NCBI GenBank assembly: GCA_050013055.1
Contig: JBEKGC010000385.1
Coordinates: 1-6,643, forward strand
Reading direction: 5' to 3'
Source: Palsa-504 sp050013055
GTDB lineage: Bacteria; Actinomycetota; Actinomycetes; Streptosporangiales; Streptosporangiaceae
Length of the DNA: 6,643 bases
Position numbers and translations under genes: made by a program. This document shows positions 1 through 6,416 of the stretch, one piece after another; the stretch's first letter is position 1, and the number at the start of each line of letters is the position of its first letter. The notes under the pieces were generated by a model, which searched no databases, was not told the origin of the DNA, and worked only from the letters and a program-made list of their open reading frames with translations.

Positions 1-2091
1 CACCCCGGAGCCGAGCCGGGCGATGGCCGGGGTGTCCAGCAGTGCGAGCAGGTCACGCGGCGGAACGGCACCCCGCAGGTACTCCCAGCCCGTCTGGGCG
101 GCGACGACAACGGTGAGCGCATCGCGGACCTGGTCGGCGTCGAGGCTGGATGGCAGGAACTGACTCCGGTCGTGCTCCGCGATCGTGCGCTCGTCGGCGT
201 GCCTCTCCGCCCTACGACGGATCCGCTCGTCATCTGCCGAGAGGATCGCGTCGCTCAGGCGCCGCAGGATCACTGGGGACTCACCCCAGAGGCTGATCGT
301 ATCTCCCTCCGACGCCTCCGCCAGCTCGCGGACGCGCGGCGAGGCACTCAGCTCGTCCAGGCGCTCGCCGAGAGACTGGCGTGTGGTGGTGGCCGCGGTC
401 AGCTTCTGATCGGCGGCGTTCAAGTCCGTGATGAGCTGCATCGCCTGCTTCTGGAGGGAGGTCCGGTCCTTGCGCCGTTCCTCTGTCTGCTCCGCGATCT
501 CCGCGAGGTCGCCGACGAGACCCTCTCGGATTCCGTCGACGATGCCGCGCTGCTCCGCTGGCGGTGTCATGAGGGTCGGCAGGTGCCCGAGTTCCACGCC
601 CCGGCGCCTGCGGCCGTCCAGCACCTCCAGGTGAGTACGAGCCGCCGTTGCCGCGCTGCTGGCCTCTCGTTCCTCCTCACGGGCCTGGTCCGCGCCCGCC
701 TTCTCGTCACTGACAGTCCGGGCGGCGGCCTTGCGGTCCGCTTCGGCTGTCGCCGACGCCCCGTCCGCGGCCGTGGCGAGCGCTTCGAGGCAGTGCCTCA
801 GCCGGGCGGCATGCCCGGCGTGCTCGGCGCGCAACGGCGCCAGGTCTTCCTCCTCTGCCTCCGCATCCCTCTCGGCCCGGTCCAGGTTCGCCCGGAGCCC
901 GGTAAGCCTAGCCAGGCTGGGCACCAGCGCCCACGCCCGGGCGGAAGCCGTAGCGGCCGAGGCTGCATCGTCCGCCTTTCCTTGTTCGGTCGTGGCCTCG
1001 TCGAGCCGCAGTCGCGCAGCCTCTCGCCGGTACAGGTACGCCAGGTCGTTGGCCTGGTTGCGCTCGTTGGTCGCGACGGTGGCCGCGTGCCGAGCCACCT
1101 TCTCTTCCTCGATGAGCCGTTCCTGTTCCGAGTCCGCGGCGGCGATCGCCGCTTGAAACTCTCCGGCCAGCGTGGCGGCGGCTACCTTCGCCTCGTTCGC
1201 CAACGCGACCGCCTGCACCGTGTCCGCGTGGCCGCTGGCGACGCTGTCGAGGGCGATAGCCGCCAGGGTGCAGAAACGCTGTTCCTCCTGCTTGGCGGGC
1301 TTGGCCGCCAGTTGCTTGCTCACCTGTCCCAGCCGCGCGGCGATGCCGTTCACGGAGTCGGGCGTCACGGTGAGGTCGAGCAGGAAGTTGATGAACTCCT
1401 GCGCCGTGGAGAACCGGAACAGGTCCTCCACCCCGCCCTCGACATGGTTCATCTGCTTCTGCGAACGGAAAACCTCCGGGTCGAGGTGTCGGTCGCTCAG
1501 CGCGCCCCGCCACTGGTTCTGCTTCCCAGTGACGGCCAGGTTTGCCCGCTGGCCGCATGGCCGCGCCTGCTCCCGGAGCGCTTCCTCGTACTCGGTCAGC
1601 CGCCGGATCTGCCCCGTCGCGTCGGTGAACGGCAGCGTGGCGAGATCCAGGACTCCAGGAACGGCGTGGAACGTGTAAAAGAGGGTGGCAAGCCGGTCCC
1701 GCGACGCCTCCGGCTGGGCCGGCCTTCTCAGGTCGGCCCACTCGTGGACCGCACCGGTCACCAGCAATCCCTCTGCCTCACCGAGCAGCGTGCGGGATGC
1801 GCCCGCCGGTTCCCAGACCGCGACCACGTGAGCAGTGTCCCCGCCGTCGATGTAGTCGGTCAGGCTCCGCTTGACCGAGCGCCCCATAAAGTCGGTGGCG
1901 TGCGGCAGCAGCAGGGCGTAGAGCAGAGACAGGATGCTGGACTTGCCGCCCCCGTTGCGCAGCCAGATGACGGAGTCCTGCGGCTCGCTGGAGCCGTCCG
2001 CCGGGGCCGTGAACGTGAGCGTCAGGTCCTGGAAGCGCGCGGACCGCTCCCCCACCGAGCGGAAGCGCAGCGCGGCGAGCTTATAGGTCAC
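1..2091 (-). CDS. SMC/MukB-like ATPase of a Wadjet/Mks-type condensin (JetC/MksB-like), 3' end outside the window
   Basis: The frame is open from a GTG at 2091-2089 to base 1 without a stop, giving 697 N-terminal residues; the C-terminal part is missing. An SD GGGGAGG (2104-2098) lies 6 nt upstream, and the start overlaps the upstream gene by 11 nt, suggesting translational coupling. A Walker A loop LRNGGGKSS sits at residues 44-52 (K50, S51), after a short beta-rich N-terminus. Residues 198-240 contain QKQMNHVEGGVEDLF then FSTAQEF, which I take as the end of the N-terminal head. From about 245 to 595 the chain is Ala/Glu/Arg/Gln-rich and looks like a long coiled coil with a few breaks. Around 645-697 it becomes globular (FLPSSLD, TGWEYLR), plausibly the start of a hinge. 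The ABC signature and Walker B would be in the unseen C-terminal half. Family knowledge: such ATPases drive DNA loop extrusion in Wadjet/Mks complexes. SMC-like ATPase is solid; subfamily is inferred from neighbours. Lamassu-type SMC is a less likely alternative. Confidence 0.85.
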   Translation of the reverse strand, partial: MTYKLAALRFRSVGERSARFQDLTLTFTAPADGSSEPQDSVIWLRNGGGKSSILSLLYALLLPHATDFMGRSVKRSLTDYIDGGDTAHVVAVWEPAGASRTLLGEAEGLLVTGAVHEWADLRRPAQPEASRDRLATLFYTFHAVPGVLDLATLPFTDATGQIRRLTEYEEALREQARPCGQRANLAVTGKQNQWRGALSDRHLDPEVFRSQKQMNHVEGGVEDLFRFSTAQEFINFLLDLTVTPDSVNGIAARLGQVSKQLAAKPAKQEEQRFCTLAAIALDSVASGHADTVQAVALANEAKVAAATLAGEFQAAIAAADSEQERLIEEEKVARHAATVATNERNQANDLAYLYRREAARLRLDEATTEQGKADDAASAATASARAWALVPSLARLTGLRANLDRAERDAEAEEEDLAPLRAEHAGHAARLRHCLEALATAADGASATAEADRKAAARTVSDEKAGADQAREEEREASSAATAARTHLEVLDGRRRRGVELGHLPTLMTPPAEQRGIVDGIREGLVGDLAEIAEQTEERRKDRTSLQKQAMQLITDLNAADQKLTAATTTRQSLGERLDELSASPRVRELAEASEGDTISLWGESPVILRRLSDAILSADDERIRRRAERHADERTIAEHDRSQFLPSSLDADQVRDALTVVVAAQTGWEYLRGAVPPRDLLALLDTPAIARLGSGV

Positions 2092-2842
2092 GGCTGGCCT
2101 CCCCGGCCGGGCTGGGCGACGCGCCTGCCTGCCCGGCGTTCTTGCGGTCAAGCTCCGCGATAAACGTGTAAGCGCGCTCAAGAGCGATCTCCCGGGCGTG
2201 GATACGGAAGCGCTCGGTCAGGGTCCACGTGTCGTCGGTAAGCGGATCGGGCCGGGCCATGCCCTGACCTGTGAGCCAGCTCAGCACGTTCCGAATCCAG
2301 TACCGGGTGCACTTGTTGGTCAGGCGTCCGGTCTCGCTGAGGTCTATCCCTGGCATGGCGAGGTAGATCCGCCACGCGGCGTCCAGTCCTTCTTCGGGGA
2401 TCACCTCGCCGCCGACGTCGTGTGAGCGGAGCCGCTCGCACAGGTCGCGGAGCCAGTTGTCGAAATCCGCAACCGTGACGGGACGGAGCCGGTCCTCGTC
2501 GAGTTCGTGGGCGCTGGGGTAGGCGAAGGCGGCCAGCCCGGTGAGGATAAGGCCGGCGAGGACCTTGTGGTCGCTCTTGTACTGGCCTGGCATGTCTGTG
2601 ACACGGAACGCCAGTGGAGACTCGGGCGCGACCCCGAGGACGAGGCCGAAGTCGCCGTCGGACAGCACCGTCGCCCCGAGGCCGTGCAGGACGGCGTCGG
2701 CGGCCGCCCGGAACTCCGCCACCGTGCGATAGCGGTCCAGCACCCGCTGGTACTCGGGGCTGCGCCCAGGGCGCTGGTTGGGACGCAGCGCCCAGGCCAT
2801 CAGCACGCCGATGTCGACATGGTCGTCGCGCATCAGGGTCAT
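2081..2842 (-). CDS. MukE/KITE-like winged-helix subunit (JetB/MksE-like), 253 aa
   Basis: A small, mostly helical protein between the putative kleisin and SMC genes. The ATG at 2842 overlaps the upstream TGA in an ATGA arrangement and has an SD AGGAGG (2852-2847) 4 nt away, so this start is preferred over the Met at residue 4. Residues 1-60 are helical, 63-82 contain short hydrophobic strands (FGLVLGV), and 90-140 form helices (KVLAGLILTGLAAFAY, then FDNWLRDLCERL). Residues 175-225 look like a C-terminal winged helix: TRYWIRNVLSWLTGQGMARP followed by a strand DTWTLT and a helix RIHAREIA. Its size (about 200-250 aa) and position match MukE/MksE/JetB, which bind the kleisin and help gate DNA in the complex. 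No enzyme motif is visible. The last about 16 residues are a Gly/Ala/Ser-rich tail, partly shaped by the overlap with the ATPase start. I could not recognise a named domain directly; the assignment rests on fold impression and gene order. Confidence 0.7.
   Translation of the reverse strand: MTLMRDDHVDIGVLMAWALRPNQRPGRSPEYQRVLDRYRTVAEFRAAADAVLHGLGATVLSDGDFGLVLGVAPESPLAFRVTDMPGQYKSDHKVLAGLILTGLAAFAYPSAHELDEDRLRPVTVADFDNWLRDLCERLRSHDVGGEVIPEEGLDAAWRIYLAMPGIDLSETGRLTNKCTRYWIRNVLSWLTGQGMARPDPLTDDTWTLTERFRIHAREIALERAYTFIAELDRKNAGQAGASPSPAGEASRDL
2098..2104 (-). promoter_or_regulatory. Ribosome binding site deciding the GTG start of the SMC-like gene
   Basis: GGGGAGG on the minus strand, 6 nt before GTG 2091-2089, inside the end of the upstream coding region. 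It supports the GTG start, which places the Walker A loop at a normal distance of about 45 residues from the N-terminus. Confidence 0.65.
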
Positions 2843-4476
2843 GGCACCTCCTGGAGCGTTCGACCGCTCGGCTGCGACATCGTCTCGGGAACGGGAAGCG
2901 CCGAAGCGAGCGAATCAGAGTCCTGTGCCACGATCACGTCGTCGCCCTCCCAGCCAGGGAGCGCCAGCGAGATACCGTCGCTGTCCACTGCCGCACGGGG
3001 GCCGAGGATCCGACCCACGAGATCCCCGGCGATCAGACCGCCCTCGTCGTCCGCCTCCTCCGGGGAGAACGCCCACAAGACAGCCAGATTGAGCACCTCG
3101 CCCCCGGAACGGCGCGTTGGCTCCCCCGCCTTGACATCGGCTGCACAGGCGGCCAAGAGCTGGGACAGGCGGGCAGGCAAGCCAACCGTACGGACCGCCC
3201 GGATCGCGACGGTGATGAATTCCTCGCGGATCAGGGGCAGCGGCGGGTCGCTTAGCTCGGGTTCCTCCTCGCCCCGTCCCTCGGGGGTGGTCTTGTCCTT
3301 TTGCTGCCACAGGTCGTTGATCAGCCGGTAGAGGCGCGGCAACCGCGGGGCGACCGGCCCCCACATGTCGGTCACGAACTGCTCGGCCAGCGCGATGGCG
3401 TGCTCCTGCTCTAGTTCCAGGGCTGGCAGGAGAACCTGCCGATGCGGGTCTGGCAGGGTGATCGACGCGGGAGGCCGGAACGACTGACGTTCCTGCTCCT
3501 CCAGGAAAACGCCCCTGGCGTCGATGACCCGTCGGTGCAGGTCCTCGTGCCGGCGCTGGCACTCCGTAAGCAGGTCTGCGATCCGCCGGGCGGCAGCCAG
3601 GAGCCGAGGGTCGCCGCTCGCGATGGCGTCCTGCACCTTGCCGAGCAGGGCGCGCTCGGCCCGCAGCCGCTCCCGGATGTGGTCCCGTGCGCCGTCCAGC
3701 CGCCCGGGAACCTCCGACTCCCACTTGCCCTCGACCATCCGCAGGTCCCGGCGGGTCTGCTTGATCAGGCGGTCCAGTTCATCGGAAAGACTGAGCGACA
3801 GCAGCCGGGCTCGCTCGGCGGAGCCGACCGCGGAGTCGAAGGCGTTGCGCTGCAACTGGCGTTCCAGGACGAGCTCGGTAGCGACCTGCTCGTCCTCCAC
3901 GTCGAAGTTGAGCCCGCCGATCAGCGCGTTGATCGCGTCGGCGGTGGCGCGCAGTACGTTCTCGTCCCGTGCTGCGTCGTCGCGCTCCTCGAGCAGCGAA
4001 AACGGTACCTCTCGGCGTTGGTGCTGGCGCTCCGCGCTGGAGTAGTCACTGGTGAGGTACTGGAACTTCGCGTGGTGCGCCTGCCGGTTCAGCAGGAAGT
4101 CGATCACGAACCGTGCCACGTCCGCGTGTTCCTCGGCCGTCTGGTCTGGGGCGGCGAGGGCCGCGAGTCTGGTGAGCGCGGACACGACGTCGGCGCGGGT
4201 CGCCTCCTCCTCGAACCCCTGACGGGACACCACGAGGTCGATAGCCGTGAGCGCAAGCGTCACGATGTCGTAGGCGCCGTCAGACCAGCCACGTCGCCGC
4301 GCGACCTGTGCGGCCTCAATCACCGGGCTGTACCGCAGGAATGCTGCGACCCGCGCCGGAAACGACGCCTCATATACGCTGAGGCCACCGGGCCGCCCTC
4401 CGGAAAGAACCTCAAGGACGGCCCCAGAGGTCGCCCCGACCGAGCCGTCGCCCTTTTCATCAGACCTAGGCTCCAT
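2839..4476 (-). CDS. Kleisin/MukF-like subunit (JetA/MksF-like), first gene of the condensin operon, 545 aa
   Basis: The ATG at 4476 is the first start after an in-frame TAA four codons upstream, with an SD AAGGGAG about 4 nt away, so the start is well supported. Residues 1-32 are a low-complexity, probably disordered leader. Residues 35-130 look like an N-terminal helical/winged-helix domain (FPARVAAFLRYSP, ARFVIDFLLN). Residues 138-165 carry a distinctive stretch (FQYLTSDYSSAERQHQRR, then FSLLEER). Residues 170-330 are a long charged helical middle with coiled-coil character (ELDRLIKQTRRDLRMVEGKW, RIADLLTECQRRHEDLHRR). From 340 on there is a helical C-terminal part (QVLLPALELEQEHAIALAEQ) followed by an acidic linker (400-410) and a second globular region (416-470), perhaps a C-terminal winged helix. 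A helical bundle between two terminal globular domains is the layout of MukF/MksF/JetA kleisins that bridge SMC heads. No nuclease or other catalytic motif is apparent. It overlaps the next gene by 4 nt. I did not recognise the DUF3375 or DUF2397 signatures of the better known Wadjet JetA types. Confidence 0.7.
   Translation of the reverse strand: MEPRSDEKGDGSVGATSGAVLEVLSGGRPGGLSVYEASFPARVAAFLRYSPVIEAAQVARRRGWSDGAYDIVTLALTAIDLVVSRQGFEEEATRADVVSALTRLAALAAPDQTAEEHADVARFVIDFLLNRQAHHAKFQYLTSDYSSAERQHQRREVPFSLLEERDDAARDENVLRATADAINALIGGLNFDVEDEQVATELVLERQLQRNAFDSAVGSAERARLLSLSLSDELDRLIKQTRRDLRMVEGKWESEVPGRLDGARDHIRERLRAERALLGKVQDAIASGDPRLLAAARRIADLLTECQRRHEDLHRRVIDARGVFLEEQERQSFRPPASITLPDPHRQVLLPALELEQEHAIALAEQFVTDMWGPVAPRLPRLYRLINDLWQQKDKTTPEGRGEEEPELSDPPLPLIREEFITVAIRAVRTVGLPARLSQLLAACAADVKAGEPTRRSGGEVLNLAVLWAFSPEEADDEGGLIAGDLVGRILGPRAAVDSDGISLALPGWEGDDVIVAQDSDSLASALPVPETMSQPSGRTLQEVP
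2847..2852 (-). promoter_or_regulatory. Ribosome binding site deciding the start of the KITE-like gene
   Basis: AGGAGG on the minus strand, 4 nt before ATG 2842-2840, inside the last codons of the upstream gene. The ATGA stop-start overlap plus this strong SD indicate coupled translation. Confidence 0.7.
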
Positions 4477-4527
4477 GCCACTCCCTTACCCCAGCCGATG
4501 ACTGTGATGGTAAGACCACCCGCCGAC

Positions 4528-4533
4528 ATTTTA
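4528..4533 (-). promoter_or_regulatory. Candidate -10 hexamer for the condensin operon
   Basis: TAAAAT on the minus strand matches TATAAT at five of six positions and would give a leader of about 45 nt before ATG 4476. No -35 box sits at proper spacing: the nearest similar hexamer, TTGTCG (4560-4555), is 21 nt away, too far for a standard sigma-70-type promoter. Tentative. Confidence 0.25.
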
Positions 4534-4545
4534 GGACCTTCCGTA

Positions 4546-4561
4546 ATTGTGCCGCGACAAT
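4546..4561. promoter_or_regulatory. Operator-like dyad upstream of the condensin operon
   Basis: ATTGT and ACAAT form perfect 5-bp arms around the 6-bp spacer GCCGCG. The dyad lies about 13-28 bp upstream of the candidate -10 hexamer, covering the place where a -35 box would be, which suits a repressor or activator site. No regulator gene is visible in the window, so the binding protein is unknown, and a dyad with short arms may be chance. Confidence 0.3.
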
Positions 4562-4793
4562 GCGTGCTCTCAAGTGAATCTCCGCAGACGGTGTGTAATG
4601 CCAGGTAAATCCGTGGTCCGAGCGTCATTGCTCCCGCGGGGGCGCTTCCGCCCGTTCTTCTGCCGCTATCTGGCACTCTGATCAGCGGCCCGGATAGGCG
4701 GGATGCGCGATGATAGTTATGAGAGCTGAGCTGCGCCTGATCCACGTGTGATGATCAGCGCGAGACCGGGCGCCCGTAAGACTGGGGGCAACG

Positions 4794-6377
4794 GTGAACA
4801 GGTTCGATGTGAGTGTTTACGCGATCCGGCGGCGGGCCGGGCGGCGCCGGCCGTTCGAGGTCCGCTGGCGGGCGGCGGACCGCAGCAAGTCAAAGTCCTT
4901 CATCACCAGGAAGCTCGCCGACAGCTACCGTGCCGAGCTGGTCCGCGCCGCCCGGATGGGCCTGGACTTCGATCCGCTGACCGGCGAGCCGATGGCGTGG
5001 GACCTCCCAGAACCCGCGATCGTCACCTGGTACGAGGAAGCCACCGCATACACGGTGATGAAGTGGCCGTCCCTGGCCGCGCACTCCCGGGCCAGCCTGG
5101 CCGAAGCGCTGGCCACGGTCACGCCGGTTCTGATCCGGCCAGGTGTACGTGACCGGCCCGATAAACGCGAGCTGCGCACGGCCTTGTACCAGCACGCCTT
5201 CAACCCCGCCCGCCCAGCCGACCCAGGCAGCCCGGCCGCGCAGATCCTGGACTGGGCGCAGCAGGCGTCGCTGCCCGTCGGCTGCCTCAGCGAGCCGGCG
5301 GTGCTGCGGATCGTGCTGGAGGCGCTGACATTCCGGCTGGACGGCAGCCGGGCAGCCGCCAACACCATCATCCGTAAGCGCGTCGTCCTGCACGGCGCGC
5401 TTGGTTACGCGGCCGAGACCGGCCTGCTGCCGGACAACCCGCTGGACAGCATCGCCTGGCACGTGCCGCAGTCGTCAGCAGCCCTTGACCCCGCCGTCGT
5501 GGCCAGCCCCGACCAGGTCAGCGCGCTGCTAGATGCGGTCGCCCGGACGCGGCCGGAACTGGCCGCCTTCTTCGGGTGCCTGTACTACGCCGCGCTCCGC
5601 CCCGAAGAAGCCGTCGCCCTGCGCCTCGCCGACTGCCACTTGCCCGGCTCCGGGCGGGGCGTGCTCCGGCTGGCCGCGGCCACGCCCAGGACAGCTGCCG
5701 CATGGACCAGCGACGGCACCAGCCATGAACAGCGCGGGCTCAAGCACCGGCCGGACGGATCAATCCGGATGGTCCCGGCCCCTCCGGTGCTCGTCGCCAT
5801 GCTCCGCGCGCACCACGCCGCCTACGGCACTGCACCCGACGGCCGGCTGTTCCGGGGAACCTACGGCGGGCCGCTCAGCGGATCGGTCTACGGCCGCACC
5901 TGGCAATCCGCCCGCACCCTCGCCCTCGGGCCTGAGCTAGCCGCCGTCGGGCTCGCCCGACGCCCCTACGACCTGCGCCACGCCGCCCTGTCACTGTGGC
6001 TGAATGCCGGAGGAGACCCCGCCCAGATCGCTGCCCGGGCCGGGAACAGCGTCGCGGTCCTGCTCACCGTCTACAGCCACTGCATTCACGGCCACGACGA
6101 CCTCCTTAACCAGCAGATCAGCCGCGTCCTGCGGCCGCCCCCAACACCTGGTCCGTGCCCGTCCGTGGAAAGCCAGCGGTTACACCCGACCGCGCAATTC
6201 CACGGAAGCCAGCGGCTACACCGACCGCGCGACGGGCACCCAAGCCGTCCGCTATGCGTCCGTGGATTTCCCGCCCCGCCCACCGACGGCCCGCAGACCC
6301 GCGTCGGCACCAAGCGGGCGTACCCCGAAACAATATCGTTGACAATAGTTATTTCCCCTGCTCAAAGCAAAGACTAG
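4794..6377 (+). CDS. int: Tyrosine recombinase (phage/AICE-type integrase), 527 aa
   Basis: Catalyses site-specific insertion of the island, most likely at the adjacent tRNA-Tyr gene. The GTG at 4794 is the first start after an in-frame TGA (4752-4754), with a modest SD GGGGG 5 nt upstream. Residues 4-60 match the N-terminal arm-binding region common in actinomycete integrases (FDVSVYAIRRR, RPFEVRWRAADR); about 75-225 are the helical core-binding domain; 240-447 are the catalytic domain. Visible catalytic residues: R269 (ALRPEEA), probable K317 (GLKHRPDG), R395 in YDLRHA (Tyr392 at the usual His position, as is common in this group), and nucleophile Y427 (VYSHC). The usual GHS motif reads G417-N418-S419, so the second His is Asn. 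The tail from about 448 to 527 is Pro/Arg-rich, has an internal SQRLH repeat and overlaps DNA repeats near the att site. A TTA codon (L463) lies in this tail. No excisionase gene sits upstream, unlike pSAM2-type elements. Confidence 0.93.
   Translation: MNRFDVSVYAIRRRAGRRRPFEVRWRAADRSKSKSFITRKLADSYRAELVRAARMGLDFDPLTGEPMAWDLPEPAIVTWYEEATAYTVMKWPSLAAHSRASLAEALATVTPVLIRPGVRDRPDKRELRTALYQHAFNPARPADPGSPAAQILDWAQQASLPVGCLSEPAVLRIVLEALTFRLDGSRAAANTIIRKRVVLHGALGYAAETGLLPDNPLDSIAWHVPQSSAALDPAVVASPDQVSALLDAVARTRPELAAFFGCLYYAALRPEEAVALRLADCHLPGSGRGVLRLAAATPRTAAAWTSDGTSHEQRGLKHRPDGSIRMVPAPPVLVAMLRAHHAAYGTAPDGRLFRGTYGGPLSGSVYGRTWQSARTLALGPELAAVGLARRPYDLRHAALSLWLNAGGDPAQIAARAGNSVAVLLTVYSHCIHGHDDLLNQQISRVLRPPPTPGPCPSVESQRLHPTAQFHGSQRLHRPRDGHPSRPLCVRGFPAPPTDGPQTRVGTKRAYPETISLTIVISPAQSKD
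6162..6269. repeat. Direct and inverted repeats in the integrase 3' end (candidate arm-type sites)
   Basis: TCCGTGGAA (6162-6170) is inverted as TTCCACGGA (6198-6206) and recurs in direct orientation as TCCGTGGA (6259-6266). A longer direct repeat, AGCCAGCGG then YTACACC and GACCGCGC, occurs at 6171-6195 and 6207-6230, starting 36 bp apart, with one C inserted in the first copy. The repeats lie past the catalytic domain and before the tRNA, where arm-type integrase or excisionase sites usually lie. Repeats are seen directly; their role is inferred. Confidence 0.6.
6330..6352. other. AT-rich patch with ACAATA direct repeats near the att site
   Basis: A stretch of about 23 bp, very AT-rich against its surroundings, contains ACAATA at 6330-6335 and 6342-6347 and a TTGACA hexamer at 6339-6344. 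TTGACA matches a consensus -35 on the plus strand, but no -10 lies 16-19 bp downstream. It may instead be a bending or protein-binding site of the att region. It overlaps the last codons of the integrase gene. Confidence 0.3.
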
Positions 6378-6394
6378 AACAAGGGTCGAACAGC

Positions 6395-6416
6395 GGCCAG
6401 ATACCCGAATCTGGCC
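6395..6416. repeat. Perfect 8-bp inverted repeat downstream of int
   Basis: GGCCAGAT (6395-6402) and ATCTGGCC (6409-6416) flank a 6-nt loop ACCCGA. It sits 17 bp past the integrase stop. It could fold as a short hairpin ending the int transcript, but no T-run follows on the plus strand, so a protein-binding dyad in the att region is equally likely. Confidence 0.55.

Larger units (their letters stand above)
4477..4793. other. Divergent intergenic region between the condensin operon and the integrase gene
   Basis: A 317-bp region with no credible gene, more AT-rich than its flanks in 4501-4620. Short minus- and plus-strand frames reach into it but lack supporting start signals. It holds a dyad at 4546-4561, a TAAAAT hexamer on the minus strand at 4533-4528, a small GC hairpin GGGCG-CTTC-CGCCC at 4640-4653 followed by a T/C-rich stretch, and two copies of TGATCAGCG (4679-4687 and 4752-4760) upstream of the integrase. 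It must carry the promoters of both divergent units. No excisionase-sized helix-turn-helix gene is visible here. Confidence 0.6.

Noticed and set aside
908..1741. A 277-codon minus-strand frame inside the SMC-like gene
   Set aside because: Same strand, different frame; Arg/Gly-rich shadow without domains, while the SMC frame has Walker A and coiled coil.
172..2163. A 663-codon open frame on the plus strand opposite the SMC-like gene
   Set aside because: It is in codon register with the minus-strand gene, so its openness follows from GC-biased codons there. It has no SD, no recognisable domain, and an Arg/Pro/Gly-rich composition typical of antisense shadows.
2507..3331. A 274-codon plus-strand frame spanning the junction of the first two condensin genes
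   Set aside because: Runs across two genes on the other strand, low-complexity product, no SD.
3442..4608. A 388-codon plus-strand frame opposite the kleisin-like gene
   Set aside because: Antisense to a well-supported gene with a strong start and coupled neighbours; no domain or start signal.
4320..4745. A 141-codon minus-strand frame extending over the intergenic region
   Set aside because: Overlaps the kleisin-like gene out of frame for about 150 bp, has no clear SD and no recognisable domain; treating 4477-4793 as promoter region is simpler.
4748..5152. A 134-codon plus-strand frame overlapping the start of int, considered as a possible xis
   Set aside because: It overlaps int out of frame for most of its length, lacks a helix-turn-helix and is Gly/Arg/Pro-rich, as expected for a shadow frame.
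6339..6361. Consensus -35 TTGACA considered as a plus-strand promoter
   Set aside because: No -10-like hexamer follows at 16-19 bp, and no plus-strand gene lies downstream in the window.
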